A DNA stretch of 64,000 nt, from NCBI GenBank assembly GCA_041690535.1, contig JAWLHA010000015.1:1-64000 (forward strand), given 5' to 3'. The stretch is from JAWLHA01 sp041690535 (GTDB lineage Bacteria > Pseudomonadota > Gammaproteobacteria > Thiohalomonadales > Thiohalomonadaceae). The notes beneath the pieces were generated by a model. That model saw nothing but the letters and a program-made list of their open reading frames with translations. It searched no databases and was not told the origin of the DNA. Below are positions 8,264 to 17,693 of this stretch, piece by piece (the stretch's first letter is position 1; each line of letters begins with the position of its first letter). Position numbers and translations under genes: made by a program.

Positions 8264-8664
8264 GCGAGATACGGATATACAGCAGCCCGTTTGTCCGGGG
8301 CGCATTGAGTCAGGCGGAGTATGACGCGCTCGTATCGGACTTTCGGTGCTAGAAAGGAACTGGCAAGCTCCCGGCCGTCTTCGGCCGGGACGCTCTGTAC
8401 AATCACCCGAATGGCCTCCCCATTATCCGAGAACAAAAGGTGGCGCATATTCATCTGCAGGAGCCGGAGCACCCTTGGCCTCTGCAGCTCCTGCAGTTCA
8501 GTCGCACCAGCGATATCCACTTGGTGTACTGTCAAGGCTTTTACAATACTTCGGTCTACCTGCTGATGGCGATCCTTTCGCCGGATGCCCACGCGCAGGC
8601 TCTAAACAACTCGATCATGTACAAACTCGGCAAGATGGCCGAAAACTTCCGCGACCAGTATTGA
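8260..8664 (+). pseudogene. yafO: YafO-type mRNA interferase toxin with an in-frame amber codon
   Basis: Read straight through, the 134-codon frame matches E. coli YafO (132 residues) along its length: ALSQAEYDALVSDFR, LPAVFGRDALYNHP, VAHIHLQEPEHPWPLQLLQFSRT, VYCQGFYN, MYKLGKMAENFRDQY. Codon 31 is TAG (8350-8352), at the position where E. coli YafO has Tyr (SYKRDG). A single substitution from TAT or TAC explains it; there is no frame change. The product would be a harmless 30-mer unless read through. Internal GTG starts could give an N-terminally shortened protein, but this would lose the first conserved segment. Confidence 0.82.
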
Positions 8665-8984
8665 CGTTCAGTTCGGCTGCTGAGAGCAAAGCTGCTTCAC
8701 GGGTAGCCGCAGGCATCGCATCAGTGGGCTCCGAGCTACCCTGACCCCGTTATCCATCACGTAATCGGCGGCGCCCTCCTATCCCCCTTGCGTCCTCCCC
8801 GTCCATTTTGGGATAGCCGGGACATCCACCACAGCTTTTCTCTTTCGGTGGTTTTTCTTCGATCCGCTCGCCCTGTTCGCGGTCCCAGAGAATAGAGGAA
8901 ACGGTGATACGTGTGTCCTTTACTGCGGTGTTGGGATGGGATCAAGAAGAAATTCATTGGATACTAAATTTGCTGCTAGTCTTT

Positions 8985-9178
8985 AGGGAAACCCTGATTA
9001 ATTCTGCTGTCGCGCTCCGGCCCCCGGTTGAGGCACTCGAGGGCAGGCCCCCGATTAAGGCACTCGAGGGCAGGCTTCGGCGGGAGCCCAGAACAATCAG
9101 GGCACTGGATGCCCGCCCCCCGACTGATGCTCTCGGGGGCCGGCTTCGCGGGCATGATGGATTAATCAGGGTTTTCTT
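8985..9178. repeat. MITE-like element with AAACCCTGATTAAT terminal inverted repeats
   Basis: AAACCCTGATTAAT at 8989-9002 is perfectly complemented by ATTAATCAGGGTTT at 9161-9174. The interior has repeated GGCACTCGAGGGCAGGC units and a GGATGCCCGCC motif. A second, diverged copy is at 46511-46668 and an end-less one at 10857-10972. Both bounded copies are flanked by YTAR-like tetranucleotides (TTAG/TTAA here), which recalls IS5-group targets. The rest of 8665-9243 shows no gene. Confidence 0.55.
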
Positions 9179-9243
9179 AACGAGTACCCTCAGAAGTCGG
9201 CGAACCGTAGCGTTCGCCACCTCGCGCCGCAAGGAGAGAGAGT

Positions 9244-10818
9244 ATGCCGACGAAAGCACTGTCGATAGAGGAACCGAAGGTGCACCCGGAGGCCACGGAG
9301 ACGGAGCTGCCGAATCCCCAACCCTCCACCCCCGAGGGGCGCCAGCCCGGCCTTACCTTGCCTGGGGAGCTGAATCGGCGCATCCAGGACATTGACGCCA
9401 GCGTGGAAGGGGTAAAGGCTGCGCTGAAGAAGATCAATGCCGAGGTGAAGCAGAGTCTGTCGCGCCTTACCGAGAATGACGAGGAGCTGACCAGCAGGGT
9501 CGGCCAGACCTATCAGCAGCTGGGCGAACTGGACAAGGCATACCGCGCCCTGAGCAAGCAGTCCACGGGCATCCAGCAGCAGCTGGCGGCGCTCACCCAG
9601 ACGTTCGAAGAGCACGCCGATCAATCCTCGACCCGATTCCAGGAGTTCGCTGAGGGGCACGCCCAGTTGCTCGAACGCACCGAGGAACTGCAGCAGAAAT
9701 CAAAGAACCTTTCGATGCAGCTGACGCGCAGCATCAACAGCAACCTGAAGGCGATGAGCGAGCTGGAGGGGCAGCTGCAGGCCGAGATCGGTGCCTTGGC
9801 CCAGCGCACCCAGGAACGGGACGACGCCCTCGCCGAGACCAGCAGTGAGATTGACCGCAGGCTGACCGGCACCGAGGAGAATGTGCGAGCCTACGAGGTG
9901 CGTCTACTCAAGATGCAGGCGGTGGATCGAGCCCTGGAGCAGCGCGCCGACGCGCTGGAGAGGACCGCCACTGAACTCAAGGAGCAGGGGAAGGGGCTGG
10001 TGCAGTCCACGCGCTCGCTACACGAACGGCTGGGTGTGGTGGCGGCGGAGGTCGTGGCCCTGCAGGCACAGGCGAAGGCGCAGGGTGAACGGATCGAAGG
10101 ACTCGACGAACGTACGGGCAAACTCGACTCGACCCTGTTGGCGGCAATGGGACTGGAGCGCAAGCACTTCCGCCAGCTGGGGGTTTCCGTGGCGCTGCTT
10201 CTACTGCTCCTGGCGGCCTTCATGGTATCTCAGCATCTCGGTTGGCAGGAGCAGGAGCAGACCAATGCCGCAATGCAGGGTGATCTGCAGCAGCTGCAGG
10301 GCCGCACGGCGAAGGCAGCCGCTGATTTCGGCCAGTTGGAGGCGCAGCTACAGGAGCTGGACGAGCGGGTATCGGGGCTCAGCGATCAGGTTGGGGCGCA
10401 GGAGCAGCAGACCAGCCAGGCGCTGAGCGGGGTGGCTGCGCAATTGAATACCCAGACCGACCGGCTCGACAGCCTGCAGGGGCAGATCGCCAACCACCGC
10501 CCGCAGGCGACCTTCGGCAAGGATGGGGTGATCCACGGCCCCCAGTGGCTGCTCGGGCAGCCCGCCGACCACTACCTGATCCAACTGGCGACCGTCTCCG
10601 AAAAGCAGGAGTTGTACCGGCTGGCCGAACGGTACGGCCACTATCTGCAGGATGAACTCGCCTACGTGCCGGTGCAGCAGGGCTATGCCCTGGTCTACGG
10701 CTCCTTCGCCGATTGGACCGAGGCGACTAACGCCCAGGCCGGTCTGCCGCCGATGATCGAGGGCCAGCGGCCCAGGATCTACCCGATGGGTTCGGTGCAG
10801 GGCTACTTGGGGCAGTGA
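9244..10818 (+). CDS. Coiled-coil, single-pass membrane protein with a SPOR-like C-terminus
   Basis: 524 residues. The first ~300 are almost entirely heptad-type coiled coil (Gln/Glu/Leu-rich). One transmembrane segment lies near residues 315-333 (SVALLLLLLAAFMVSQ). A second coiled coil spans about 340-415, and a compact C-terminal domain about 430-520 (HYLIQLATVSEKQELYRLAERYGHYLQ ... YALVYGSFADW) resembles the SPOR fold. SPOR domains bind denuded peptidoglycan, so a cell-envelope or septal role is plausible. AAGGAG lies 7 bases upstream. The cytoplasmic N-terminus and periplasmic C-terminus are inferred. Confidence 0.6.
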   Translation: MPTKALSIEEPKVHPEATETELPNPQPSTPEGRQPGLTLPGELNRRIQDIDASVEGVKAALKKINAEVKQSLSRLTENDEELTSRVGQTYQQLGELDKAYRALSKQSTGIQQQLAALTQTFEEHADQSSTRFQEFAEGHAQLLERTEELQQKSKNLSMQLTRSINSNLKAMSELEGQLQAEIGALAQRTQERDDALAETSSEIDRRLTGTEENVRAYEVRLLKMQAVDRALEQRADALERTATELKEQGKGLVQSTRSLHERLGVVAAEVVALQAQAKAQGERIEGLDERTGKLDSTLLAAMGLERKHFRQLGVSVALLLLLLAAFMVSQHLGWQEQEQTNAAMQGDLQQLQGRTAKAAADFGQLEAQLQELDERVSGLSDQVGAQEQQTSQALSGVAAQLNTQTDRLDSLQGQIANHRPQATFGKDGVIHGPQWLLGQPADHYLIQLATVSEKQELYRLAERYGHYLQDELAYVPVQQGYALVYGSFADWTEATNAQAGLPPMIEGQRPRIYPMGSVQGYLGQ

Positions 10819-10856
10819 GCGCCAATGCCTGGAAGTAGTTAGCTGAACGCAGGTTG

Positions 10857-10972
10857 ATTCCGCTTTCGTTGCTCCCGTCCCCGACTAAGGCATTCGAGGG
10901 CAAGCTTCGGCGGGGGCACTGGATGCCCGCCTTCGCGGGCATGACGAAGGCACTGGATGCCCGAGTCGCCCC
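10857..10972. repeat. Degenerate copy of the GGCACT-GGATGCCCGCC element family
   Basis: It shares CGCTTTCGT, the AAGGCAYT(C)GAGGGCAAGCTTCGG block and CACTGGATGCCCGCC with 46540-46640 and 9040-9120, but lacks the terminal inverted repeats. It lies between two convergent genes, and the small hairpins CCCGCCTTCGCGGGC could act in transcript termination. Confidence 0.5.
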
Positions 10973-10990
10973 CGGCCAGGATTTGGCGGA

Positions 10991-11629
10991 TCAAGCCCGG
11001 ATCGACCTCACCAACATCTCTATCGTATGCTTGATTAACGCATCGCTTGAATACTTCGCCAGGAGCCCGTCCTCGCCCATCTTTTGCTGACACATCATGA
11101 TCACACCATGGAGCGCACCGCGTAGGTAGAGCGCTGTTTGGAATGGATCTTTGACCTGTTCGCCTCCGATACTGCCGTCCTTCAGCCCCACTTCCAGGGC
11201 TTCCACCATCAACTGCATGCTCTCAAGTTCACGGTCGATCATCACCTGGGCTTCTTCCTCATCGGCGTCCTGCATGGCGGTGGCGGCCTTGGTCAGCGCC
11301 TCGAAATAGTCCGGCTCTTCCTGCCAGAAGCGGTAATAGGTCTGGCCTACGGCGATGATCTTCTCCAGCCCTGTACCCTCCGAATCCAGGGCCGCACGGA
11401 ACCGGTCCCGCAGCCGTTCGGCGGCGCGCCGCATGATGCCCCGCTGGATCGCGGCCTTGTCCTTGAAATAGACGTAGAGCAGGGCACGACTGAGGCTGGC
11501 GGTGCGGGCGATATCATCCATCGACGTCCGTTCGTAGCCTTTCTCGCCGAACATCTTCTCCGCGGCATCAAGGATGGTGTCTTGCCGCTGTTGCTTTTCC
11601 CGCTCCCGCCGTTTTTGCAGATCGCTCAT
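10991..11629 (-). CDS. TetR/AcrR family repressor, likely of the adjacent RND pump
   Basis: 212 residues. The N-terminal TetR helix-turn-helix is clear (ILDAAEKMFGEKGYERTSMDDIARTASLSRALLYVYFKDK); the rest is the helical ligand and dimer domain. The start MSDLQKRREREKQ at 11629 is chosen over the longer frame because the TetR core begins right after it. It is divergent from the efflux genes at 11839-15959, and two palindromes sit in the shared intergenic region, the usual arrangement for a local repressor. The inducer is unknown. Confidence 0.82.
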   Translation of the reverse strand: MSDLQKRREREKQQRQDTILDAAEKMFGEKGYERTSMDDIARTASLSRALLYVYFKDKAAIQRGIMRRAAERLRDRFRAALDSEGTGLEKIIAVGQTYYRFWQEEPDYFEALTKAATAMQDADEEEAQVMIDRELESMQLMVEALEVGLKDGSIGGEQVKDPFQTALYLRGALHGVIMMCQQKMGEDGLLAKYSSDALIKHTIEMLVRSIRA

Positions 11630-11716
11630 GAGTCTTGGCCCTTTCGCTGCGAGCGGCGTGCCGCTGGGGTGAAGCCACCTGCGTTCCGATTCGCAATTCT
11701 GTGCATGGATGAAACG

Positions 11717-11748
11717 TTGACAAAGTGTCAAAGCGTGACATGATGTCA
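11717..11748. promoter_or_regulatory. Tandem palindromic operator TTGACA-n3-TGTCAA
   Basis: TTGACAAAGTGTCAA (11717-11731) is a perfect palindrome with a 3-base centre. A second, TGACATGATGTCA (11736-11748), has the same TGACA/TGTCA arms and centre length, displaced by about one helical turn and three-quarters. Both lie between the divergent tetR and efflux genes, so TetR-family dimer binding is the natural reading. Confidence 0.6.
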
Positions 11749-11838
11749 ACAACATGATCCGGTAAACGGCGCCAGAACACAACTCCGCACCGGCCTTATT
11801 GGTGCTCAACGCCCATTCCAGCCAGCAGGTGACGCTCC

Positions 11839-12936
11839 ATGATTTGTTCGACTCGCGCTTTCGTGCCCTTCGTTCTCAGCCTCCTGAGCGTCGCGCTGGC
11901 TGGCTGCACTGAATCTGTCAGCGCACCGGCCGATGCTGTACACCCGATCACCGTGCGTGCCGCGCCGGTCACCTTAAGGGCGTCCGCCGCCGAACCCCTG
12001 CGTTTTGCCGGCATCGTCCGGGCTCGGCAGCGGGCGACGTTGACCTTCCAGGTCAGCGGAACCTTGCGGGAGCGGCCGGTGGCGTTGGGGGAGCAGGTGA
12101 AGCCCGGCCAGGTGCTGGCCACGCTCTACAACCCGGGCCTGGAACCGGCGCGGGATTCCGCCGAAGCCCGCCTGCAGGAGCTGCAGACCCAACTTGATCA
12201 GGCCCGCCGGGAATCAGACCGCTCCCGCAAGCTCTTCGAGCGCGACATCGTCTCCGAACAGACCCTGGAGCAACTGGAATAATCCCGCCGGGACAGCCTG
12301 GAAGCCAGTGTTGCCACCGCCCGGGCCGCCCTGGCAGAAGCCAGGCGTATGGTTGCGGAAAGCAGCCTCAAGGCGCCTTTTGCCGGGCGGGTGGAGGCCC
12401 TGTTGGTGGAAGAGGATGAATTCATCCATGCCGGTCAGCCGGTGGCGCGGATCTCATCTCCCACCGGCCGGGAAGTGGAAGTGCGCGTGCCCGCCTCCCT
12501 GTTGGATCAGGTTCAACTGGGACAGCCGCTGCCGATTTGGTCTGTGCAGGAGCGTCGCCGAACACCGGTGACGGGCACCATCATAGAGATCGCCCAGCCC
12601 GGCGCAGTGCGTGGTGAACTGCATGCGGTGCTGGTCAGTCTGCCGGAGGGGACCCTCGAGGCCGGCGTGCCGGTCGAGGTGGGCGTCGCGCCGCCGTCGG
12701 AGCCCCTGATCACTGTGCCGCTGCTGTCGGTGATCCGCTCTGCCGCCGGCACGAGTGTTTTCCGTGTCGTCGACAACGGCGACGGTCCCACCGCCGAGCG
12801 GGTGAGCATCACCGTTGAGCGCATCGCCGGCGAGCAGGCCATTATCGGCGAGGGAGCACTTCAACCCGGTGACCGGGTGGTCTACGCAGGGATGACGCGG
12901 GTGACCCAGGGTGATGCCGTGGAGATCCTGCCATGA
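11839..12936 (+). pseudogene. RND efflux periplasmic adaptor (membrane fusion protein) with an in-frame ochre codon
   Basis: In one frame from 11839 to 12936 (365 codons) the sequence reads as an AcrA/HlyD-type adaptor. It begins with a signal and lipobox (VALAGC, Cys23), then a lipoyl-like half-motif (GTLRERPVALGEQVKPGQVLATL), a coiled-coil hairpin, the second lipoyl half (LKAPFAGRVEALLVEEDEFI) and beta-barrel/MP domains. TAA at 12280-12282 interrupts the hairpin (EQLE-stop-SRRDSLE) without changing frame. Restart at ATG 12349 would give a 195-residue fragment lacking the signal. So the pump probably lacks a working adaptor, unless the stop is a sequence error. Confidence 0.8.
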
Positions 12937-15900
12937 CCGCACGCCTGCTAAGCCGCCAGCGCCTGCTGGGCATGGTGGTCACCCTGCTCTGCCTGCTCGG
13001 GGTTGCCGCCTACAGCACCATGCCGCGCCAGGAAGATCCCTCGTTTCCCTACCGGGCAGGCCTGCTGACCGTCAGCTATCCCGGCGCCAATGCGGACGTC
13101 GTCGAGCGTCTGGTCATGCGGCCGCTGGCAGATGAACTGCTGCAGGTCGAAGAAGTCGACTTTGCCTCAGGTACGGCCCGCACCGGCGTGGCGGTGGTCG
13201 ATATCCGACTCAACGACGACATCTACGACACTGATGCCGCCTGGGACCGGGTGCGCCAGGCCATGGAACGCGCCCGTCTGGAGTTCCCCGATGAGGTCGG
13301 GCAAATGGCCCTGGATGACCGCCTAATCGACATTCCCGCCATCGTGCTGGCGTTGGGTGGCGCGCCTTCGGTCACGGAGCTGTCGGCCCAGGCGGAGCGC
13401 CTCAAGAACAATCTGTTGGATATTCCCGGCGTCTCCCGGATCGGGCTGGAAGGGGACGTGGACGAGCAGATCACCCTGGCTCTGGACGATGCGGCACTCT
13501 ATCGCCTGGGCATCTCCCCGTCCCGTGTTTTGGACATTCTGGCTCGGCGCAACCAGGTGATTCCCGGGGGGTTCCTGGTCGTCGATGGGCAACGGTTGTC
13601 CATCCTGCCCAATAGCGAATTCGACGATATCGATGCCATCCGCGCCACACCGATCGAATTGCCGGATGGTTCCCAGGTGCCTTTGGCGGCGGTTGCCGAC
13701 GTCTGGCGCGGACCGGTGGAGCCGCGCCAGCCAGAAACCTGGTATGACGGCGAACGGGTGGTCCTGCTCTCGCTGATCATGGAGAACGGCACCACCGATG
13801 CCATCCGCTTTGGCGAGCGGGTACGCGCGCGTATCGAGCAGATCAAGGGTGACTTCGCGCCATACACGATCAAGGAAATGTTTTTTCAGCCGGACAAGGT
13901 GGGAGAGCGACTGAATCATCTGGCCTGGAATCTCGTGCAATCGGTCGCGATCATCATCGCCGTGGTGTTCACCGGCATGGGGATCCGCATGGGGCTTCTG
14001 GTGGCGACGATCCTGCCCATGGTGGCGCTGATCAGTATCGGCCTGTATGACTTCGGCGGCGGCGTGCTGCACCAGATTGCGGTGATTGGCATGGTGATTT
14101 CACTGGGTATCCTGATCGACAACGCCATCGTCATCGTCGAGAGTATCCAGACCCTGCTGGACCAGGGCGTCCACCGTCTGGATGCGCTGAAACAATCGGT
14201 GCGGGAGTTGGCTGGGCCCCTGGGCGCATCCACCGGCACCACGCTGGCGGCTTTTGCGCCACTGCTGCTGTCCAAGGGCGTCACTGCGGATTTCACCCGG
14301 GGCATTCCGGTGATGATTATGTTGACCCTGTCGGTCAGCTACCTGCTGGCGATCTCCGCGGTGCCGTTGCTGGCCTGCCGGTTTCTCAAACCGCGCATGC
14401 AGGTGCGGGCCGATCGGCTGGCGGGTCTGGCCCGGTTCCTCGGTGGGCTCGTTTGCAGGGCGCCTGGCCTGCTGATGGTGGCCGGCTTTGTGGTGGTCGC
14501 GGCCAGCCTCGCGCTGACGCCTTTCCTCAAGCAGCAGTTCTTCCCCAACGCCGATCGGCCGCGGGTGGTCGTGGAGTTGTTCATGCCCGCGGGTACCGAC
14601 CTCTCCCGCACCGCGGGCGTCGCCGCCGAACTGGAGAGAGCGATCCGCAGTCGGCCGGAAACCGTGGACGTGCACCGCTTCGTCGGCTTCACCGGTCCCA
14701 GCTTCTATTACAACCTGCTGCGTGCGCCGCAAGCGCCGAACCGCGCACGAGTCGTGGTCAAGACTAAGACCCTGGAGCAAACCACCGGCCTGGTCCACTG
14801 GATTCGCGATTACGCCAGCGGGGTCATGCCGGAACTGTCTCTGGCTGTGAATATCCTGGGGCAGGGGCCGCCCCGGGTCGCGCCTGTGGAAGTGCGTCTC
14901 TACCACCCGGATGACGCCGTGCGCACAGAGGCCATCGAGCAGGTTTTCGCCGGGTTGCGTCAGGTGCCGGGGACCGTCGATGTGCGCCATGACCTAGACC
15001 CCGGTGTCCCCAGCGTCCGCATCAACGTGGATGACGCCAGCGCCGCCCGCCATGGCATTAGTCGCGCGGAGGTGGCCCAAAGCCTTTACGGCCAGAGTTT
15101 CGGTCTCGTGGCGGAGCAGTTCCGCCGTGAAGATGACCCCATTCCGCTGGTGCTGCGTTCCCTGGACGGCACCGCGCTTTCCCTGTCGCGGCTGCTTTCG
15201 ATCAACGTCTATTCGAACCGCGGCGACGCGGTGCCCTTGTCCGCCATCGCCACCGTGGAAACCACCTGGGAGCCGGCTGCGCGCTACCTGCGCAACGGTG
15301 TGCGGGTGAATACCGTCACGGCCAACCTGGAAACCGGATACAGCTTCAGCCAGGCGCTGGATGGGTTGCAAGCCCATCTTGTGAAGAACCCGCTGCCGCC
15401 CGGTACGCGCCTTGAATATGGCGGCGATGCGGAAGGCTCCAACGATGCCAACGGGGCAATACTGACTATGGCGCCCATTGGTGTCCTGTTGCTGCTTTTC
15501 TTCCTGTTGCTGCAGTTCAATTCATTCACGCGGGTGGGGATCATCCTGTTGACCGTGCCGTTGGCAATGGTGGGGGTTTTCCCGGGATTGGTGATGTCGG
15601 GTTCACCGTTTGGATTTCAGTCGCTGCTGGGGGTGATCGCCTTGGTGGGGATTGTGGTGAACAACGCCATCGTCTTGCTGGACGTGATTGATCGAAAATT
15701 GCAGGAGGGGGAGTCGATTCGGCATGCGGTACGCATGGCAGTGGAGCAGCGGACCAGGCCGATCCTGCTGACAACGGGTACCACGGTTGCGGGCTTGCTG
15801 CCGCTGGCGTTCTCCAGCTCGACGCTCTGGCCGCCCATGGCCTGGGCGATCATTTCGGGATTGCTGGCGTCCACGGTGCTGACGCTGCTGGTCGTGCCGT

Positions 15901-15959
15901 CGCTGTGCATTAAGCTGATTCACGGGCGCGTGCCAGGAATGGAGAATGCACCGGCTTAG
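12933..15959 (+). CDS. RND-family efflux pump inner-membrane transporter
   Basis: 1008 residues with the AcrB-like architecture: helix 1 near residues 12-30, a large periplasmic loop, helices 2-6 (about 335-470), a second periplasmic loop, and helices 8-12 (about 850-990). The helix-4 motif GILIDNAIVIVE and the matching GIVVNNAIVLLDVID in the second half are typical of the family. The start overlaps the adaptor stop (ATGA). Substrate cannot be read from the sequence; no outer-membrane channel gene is adjacent, so a TolC-like partner would be encoded elsewhere. The transporter frame is intact even though the adaptor is interrupted. Confidence 0.88.
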   Translation: MTARLLSRQRLLGMVVTLLCLLGVAAYSTMPRQEDPSFPYRAGLLTVSYPGANADVVERLVMRPLADELLQVEEVDFASGTARTGVAVVDIRLNDDIYDTDAAWDRVRQAMERARLEFPDEVGQMALDDRLIDIPAIVLALGGAPSVTELSAQAERLKNNLLDIPGVSRIGLEGDVDEQITLALDDAALYRLGISPSRVLDILARRNQVIPGGFLVVDGQRLSILPNSEFDDIDAIRATPIELPDGSQVPLAAVADVWRGPVEPRQPETWYDGERVVLLSLIMENGTTDAIRFGERVRARIEQIKGDFAPYTIKEMFFQPDKVGERLNHLAWNLVQSVAIIIAVVFTGMGIRMGLLVATILPMVALISIGLYDFGGGVLHQIAVIGMVISLGILIDNAIVIVESIQTLLDQGVHRLDALKQSVRELAGPLGASTGTTLAAFAPLLLSKGVTADFTRGIPVMIMLTLSVSYLLAISAVPLLACRFLKPRMQVRADRLAGLARFLGGLVCRAPGLLMVAGFVVVAASLALTPFLKQQFFPNADRPRVVVELFMPAGTDLSRTAGVAAELERAIRSRPETVDVHRFVGFTGPSFYYNLLRAPQAPNRARVVVKTKTLEQTTGLVHWIRDYASGVMPELSLAVNILGQGPPRVAPVEVRLYHPDDAVRTEAIEQVFAGLRQVPGTVDVRHDLDPGVPSVRINVDDASAARHGISRAEVAQSLYGQSFGLVAEQFRREDDPIPLVLRSLDGTALSLSRLLSINVYSNRGDAVPLSAIATVETTWEPAARYLRNGVRVNTVTANLETGYSFSQALDGLQAHLVKNPLPPGTRLEYGGDAEGSNDANGAILTMAPIGVLLLLFFLLLQFNSFTRVGIILLTVPLAMVGVFPGLVMSGSPFGFQSLLGVIALVGIVVNNAIVLLDVIDRKLQEGESIRHAVRMAVEQRTRPILLTTGTTVAGLLPLAFSSSTLWPPMAWAIISGLLASTVLTLLVVPSLCIKLIHGRVPGMENAPA

Positions 15960-16242
15960 TTCTGGTGGAGCTGCGAGTGAAATTGGAAATTCACATAAAA
16001 AACACCACTGCTCGAATACACGGAAGGCTTCTCATGGCAACCGGGATTGCTCAACATGATGAAAGAACCTTCCCATGCCGCTTGACCCTTCCCAAGTCGC
16101 TTCATCCCTCGGGCCGCACGGCAAAGTCCCCGGACTGAATCGCCGAGGGGTGGCCGGGCTAGCCGGGGACCTGGACACGACCGCGGGCAGGTTCAGGTCT
16201 GCGCGGTGGCTGCGGGAAGCGGCCCGGCCTTGGCAGCGAGCG

Positions 16243-16581
16243 CTATTTTTTAAAGAGGTCGTCGAGCGGATTCCTGCCCGGCGCGTCCGGCGTGCCCCCG
16301 CCGAACAGCTTGTCCAGGGCACCCCGGGCCGCTGCCGAGTCGTCCGCGCCCGCGAAGGCATTCGGACGCGGCTTGAACCAGTCGCAGAAATTGGCACGGT
16401 CCGCTTCCCGCGGCGGCTCCGCGCGCTCCTCGCGACAGGCGCTGCGGTAGCGTGCATCGTAGTGCTCGCACAGACGGCAGACGTAGAGTTCCGCATCACA
16501 CGCCGGACAGCGGGCGTAGCGGGAGAGGGGTTGTGGCACGGCGTCGAGTGCCGCACCGCATTTCCAGCAAACCAGGCTCAT
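16243..16581 (-). CDS. Small zinc-ribbon protein
   Basis: 112 residues beginning MSLVCWKCGAALDAVPQPLSRYARCPAC. Cysteine pairs CWKC, CPAC and CRLC, plus a later Cys (RSAC), suggest one or two zinc-binding ribbons in the first half. The second half is low-complexity and ends in DPLDDLF-like acidic residues. The upstream sequence contains AGGAG 8 bases before the start. The neighbours do not suggest a pathway. Similar short proteins occur in gammaproteobacteria without assigned function, to my knowledge. The flanking stretches 15960-16242 and 16582-16846 show no other gene. Confidence 0.6.
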   Translation of the reverse strand: MSLVCWKCGAALDAVPQPLSRYARCPACDAELYVCRLCEHYDARYRSACREERAEPPREADRANFCDWFKPRPNAFAGADDSAAARGALDKLFGGGTPDAPGRNPLDDLFKK

Positions 16582-16846
16582 GACGAATCTCCTCGTGGCC
16601 AGACAGTCAGCTTGCCCCTGCCCGGGTCCGAGGGCAAGCCGGAACGGCGGCCATCTCCCTCCCGCACCGTCGACAGACGTTGCAGGAGCGCCGTCACTGC
16701 CAGGGGCAAGCCGTCAGCAACTGAACTGACGCTCACCCTTTGGATGGCCATGCGCCCTGAAGTTCATTTTGGTCCAGCCGGGTCCATCGTTGACTACTTT
16801 TTACCAAGTGGCCCGGAATCGCCCGGGGGAGAAGGGGGAGGGTGCA

Positions 16847-17641
16847 GTGGAGCCGTTGACGAAACTTCAATCCAGGGAAATCGCCGAAGACACCGTGGCG
16901 CTGTCGGTCTGGTTGCCGGTTGCCGGCTTCGGTGTGTTGCCGGTCAATGCCTTTGTTATCCGGGCCGCTGAGCCGGTGTTGATTGACACCGGGCTGGCGC
17001 TGGCGCGGGAGGAGTTCCTCGCAGCTCTGCGCGAGACCATCGATCCGCAGGCGCTCAAGTGGATCTGGCTGACCCATGTCGACCCGGACCATGTGGGTAA
17101 TCTTGCGGCGCTCCTGGCGGAGGCGCCCCGCGCTCGCGTGGTGACATCGTTTCTCGGCATGGCCAAGTTGGACATGTCTCAGTTGCCGGTGGCGCAGGCC
17201 TATTTGCTGAATCCGGGACAGCGCCTGGATGTCGGGGACCGGCAGCTGGTGGCCGTGCACCCGCCCGTGTTCGATGCTCCCGAGACGACCGGCGCACTGG
17301 ACTCGAAGACCGGCGCCCTGTTCAGCGCGGACTGCTTCGGCGCCCTGTTGCCGCAGATTGCCGACGCGGCGGCCGATGTGCCCGACGAACTCCTGCGCGC
17401 CGGCATGGTCGGCTGGGCGACGGTGGACGCCCCCTGGTTGGCTCAGGTGGCGCCGGAGCGGTTCGATGCCGGGCTCGAAGCGATACGACGCCTCGAACCG
17501 GCAGCCATTTTCAGTAGCCACGCGCCGCCCGCCTTTGGAATGACCGACACCCTCCTGCAGCACCTGGCCGGCGCTCCGGCCGCGCCGCCGTTCGTTGGCC
17601 CGGATCAGGCCGCGCTGGAACGGATGATGGCGCTCACCTGA
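16847..17641 (+). CDS. MBL-fold metallo-hydrolase
   Basis: 264 residues from GTG 16847, which has GGGGGAGGG upstream; a TTG at 16769 would extend it without adding family sequence. The beta-lactamase fold is shown by VLIDTGLALAREEF, the metal motif THVDPDHVGN (first position His, Asp replacing the second His of HxHxDH), FSADCFGALLP and a final SSHAPP. The modified HxDxDH form is seen in oxygen-binding diiron and flavodiiron-like MBL proteins. Substrate is unknown. It is isolated, with no operon partner. Confidence 0.75.
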   Translation: MEPLTKLQSREIAEDTVALSVWLPVAGFGVLPVNAFVIRAAEPVLIDTGLALAREEFLAALRETIDPQALKWIWLTHVDPDHVGNLAALLAEAPRARVVTSFLGMAKLDMSQLPVAQAYLLNPGQRLDVGDRQLVAVHPPVFDAPETTGALDSKTGALFSADCFGALLPQIADAAADVPDELLRAGMVGWATVDAPWLAQVAPERFDAGLEAIRRLEPAAIFSSHAPPAFGMTDTLLQHLAGAPAAPPFVGPDQAALERMMALT

Positions 17642-17693
17642 GCGAGCGGATCCGGCCTCTCTTTTTGGCAAAAACCAACAGTCGTGTAGCGCT

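Noticed and set aside
8350..12282. Possible stop-codon recoding (TAG and TAA read as sense)
   Set aside because: Many intact genes in the window end in TAA or TAG at the expected family length, so global reassignment is unlikely.
16769..16846. 26-residue N-terminal extension of the MBL gene
   Set aside because: It begins at TTG without a ribosome site. GTG 16847 has GGGGGAGGG upstream and starts the family fold.
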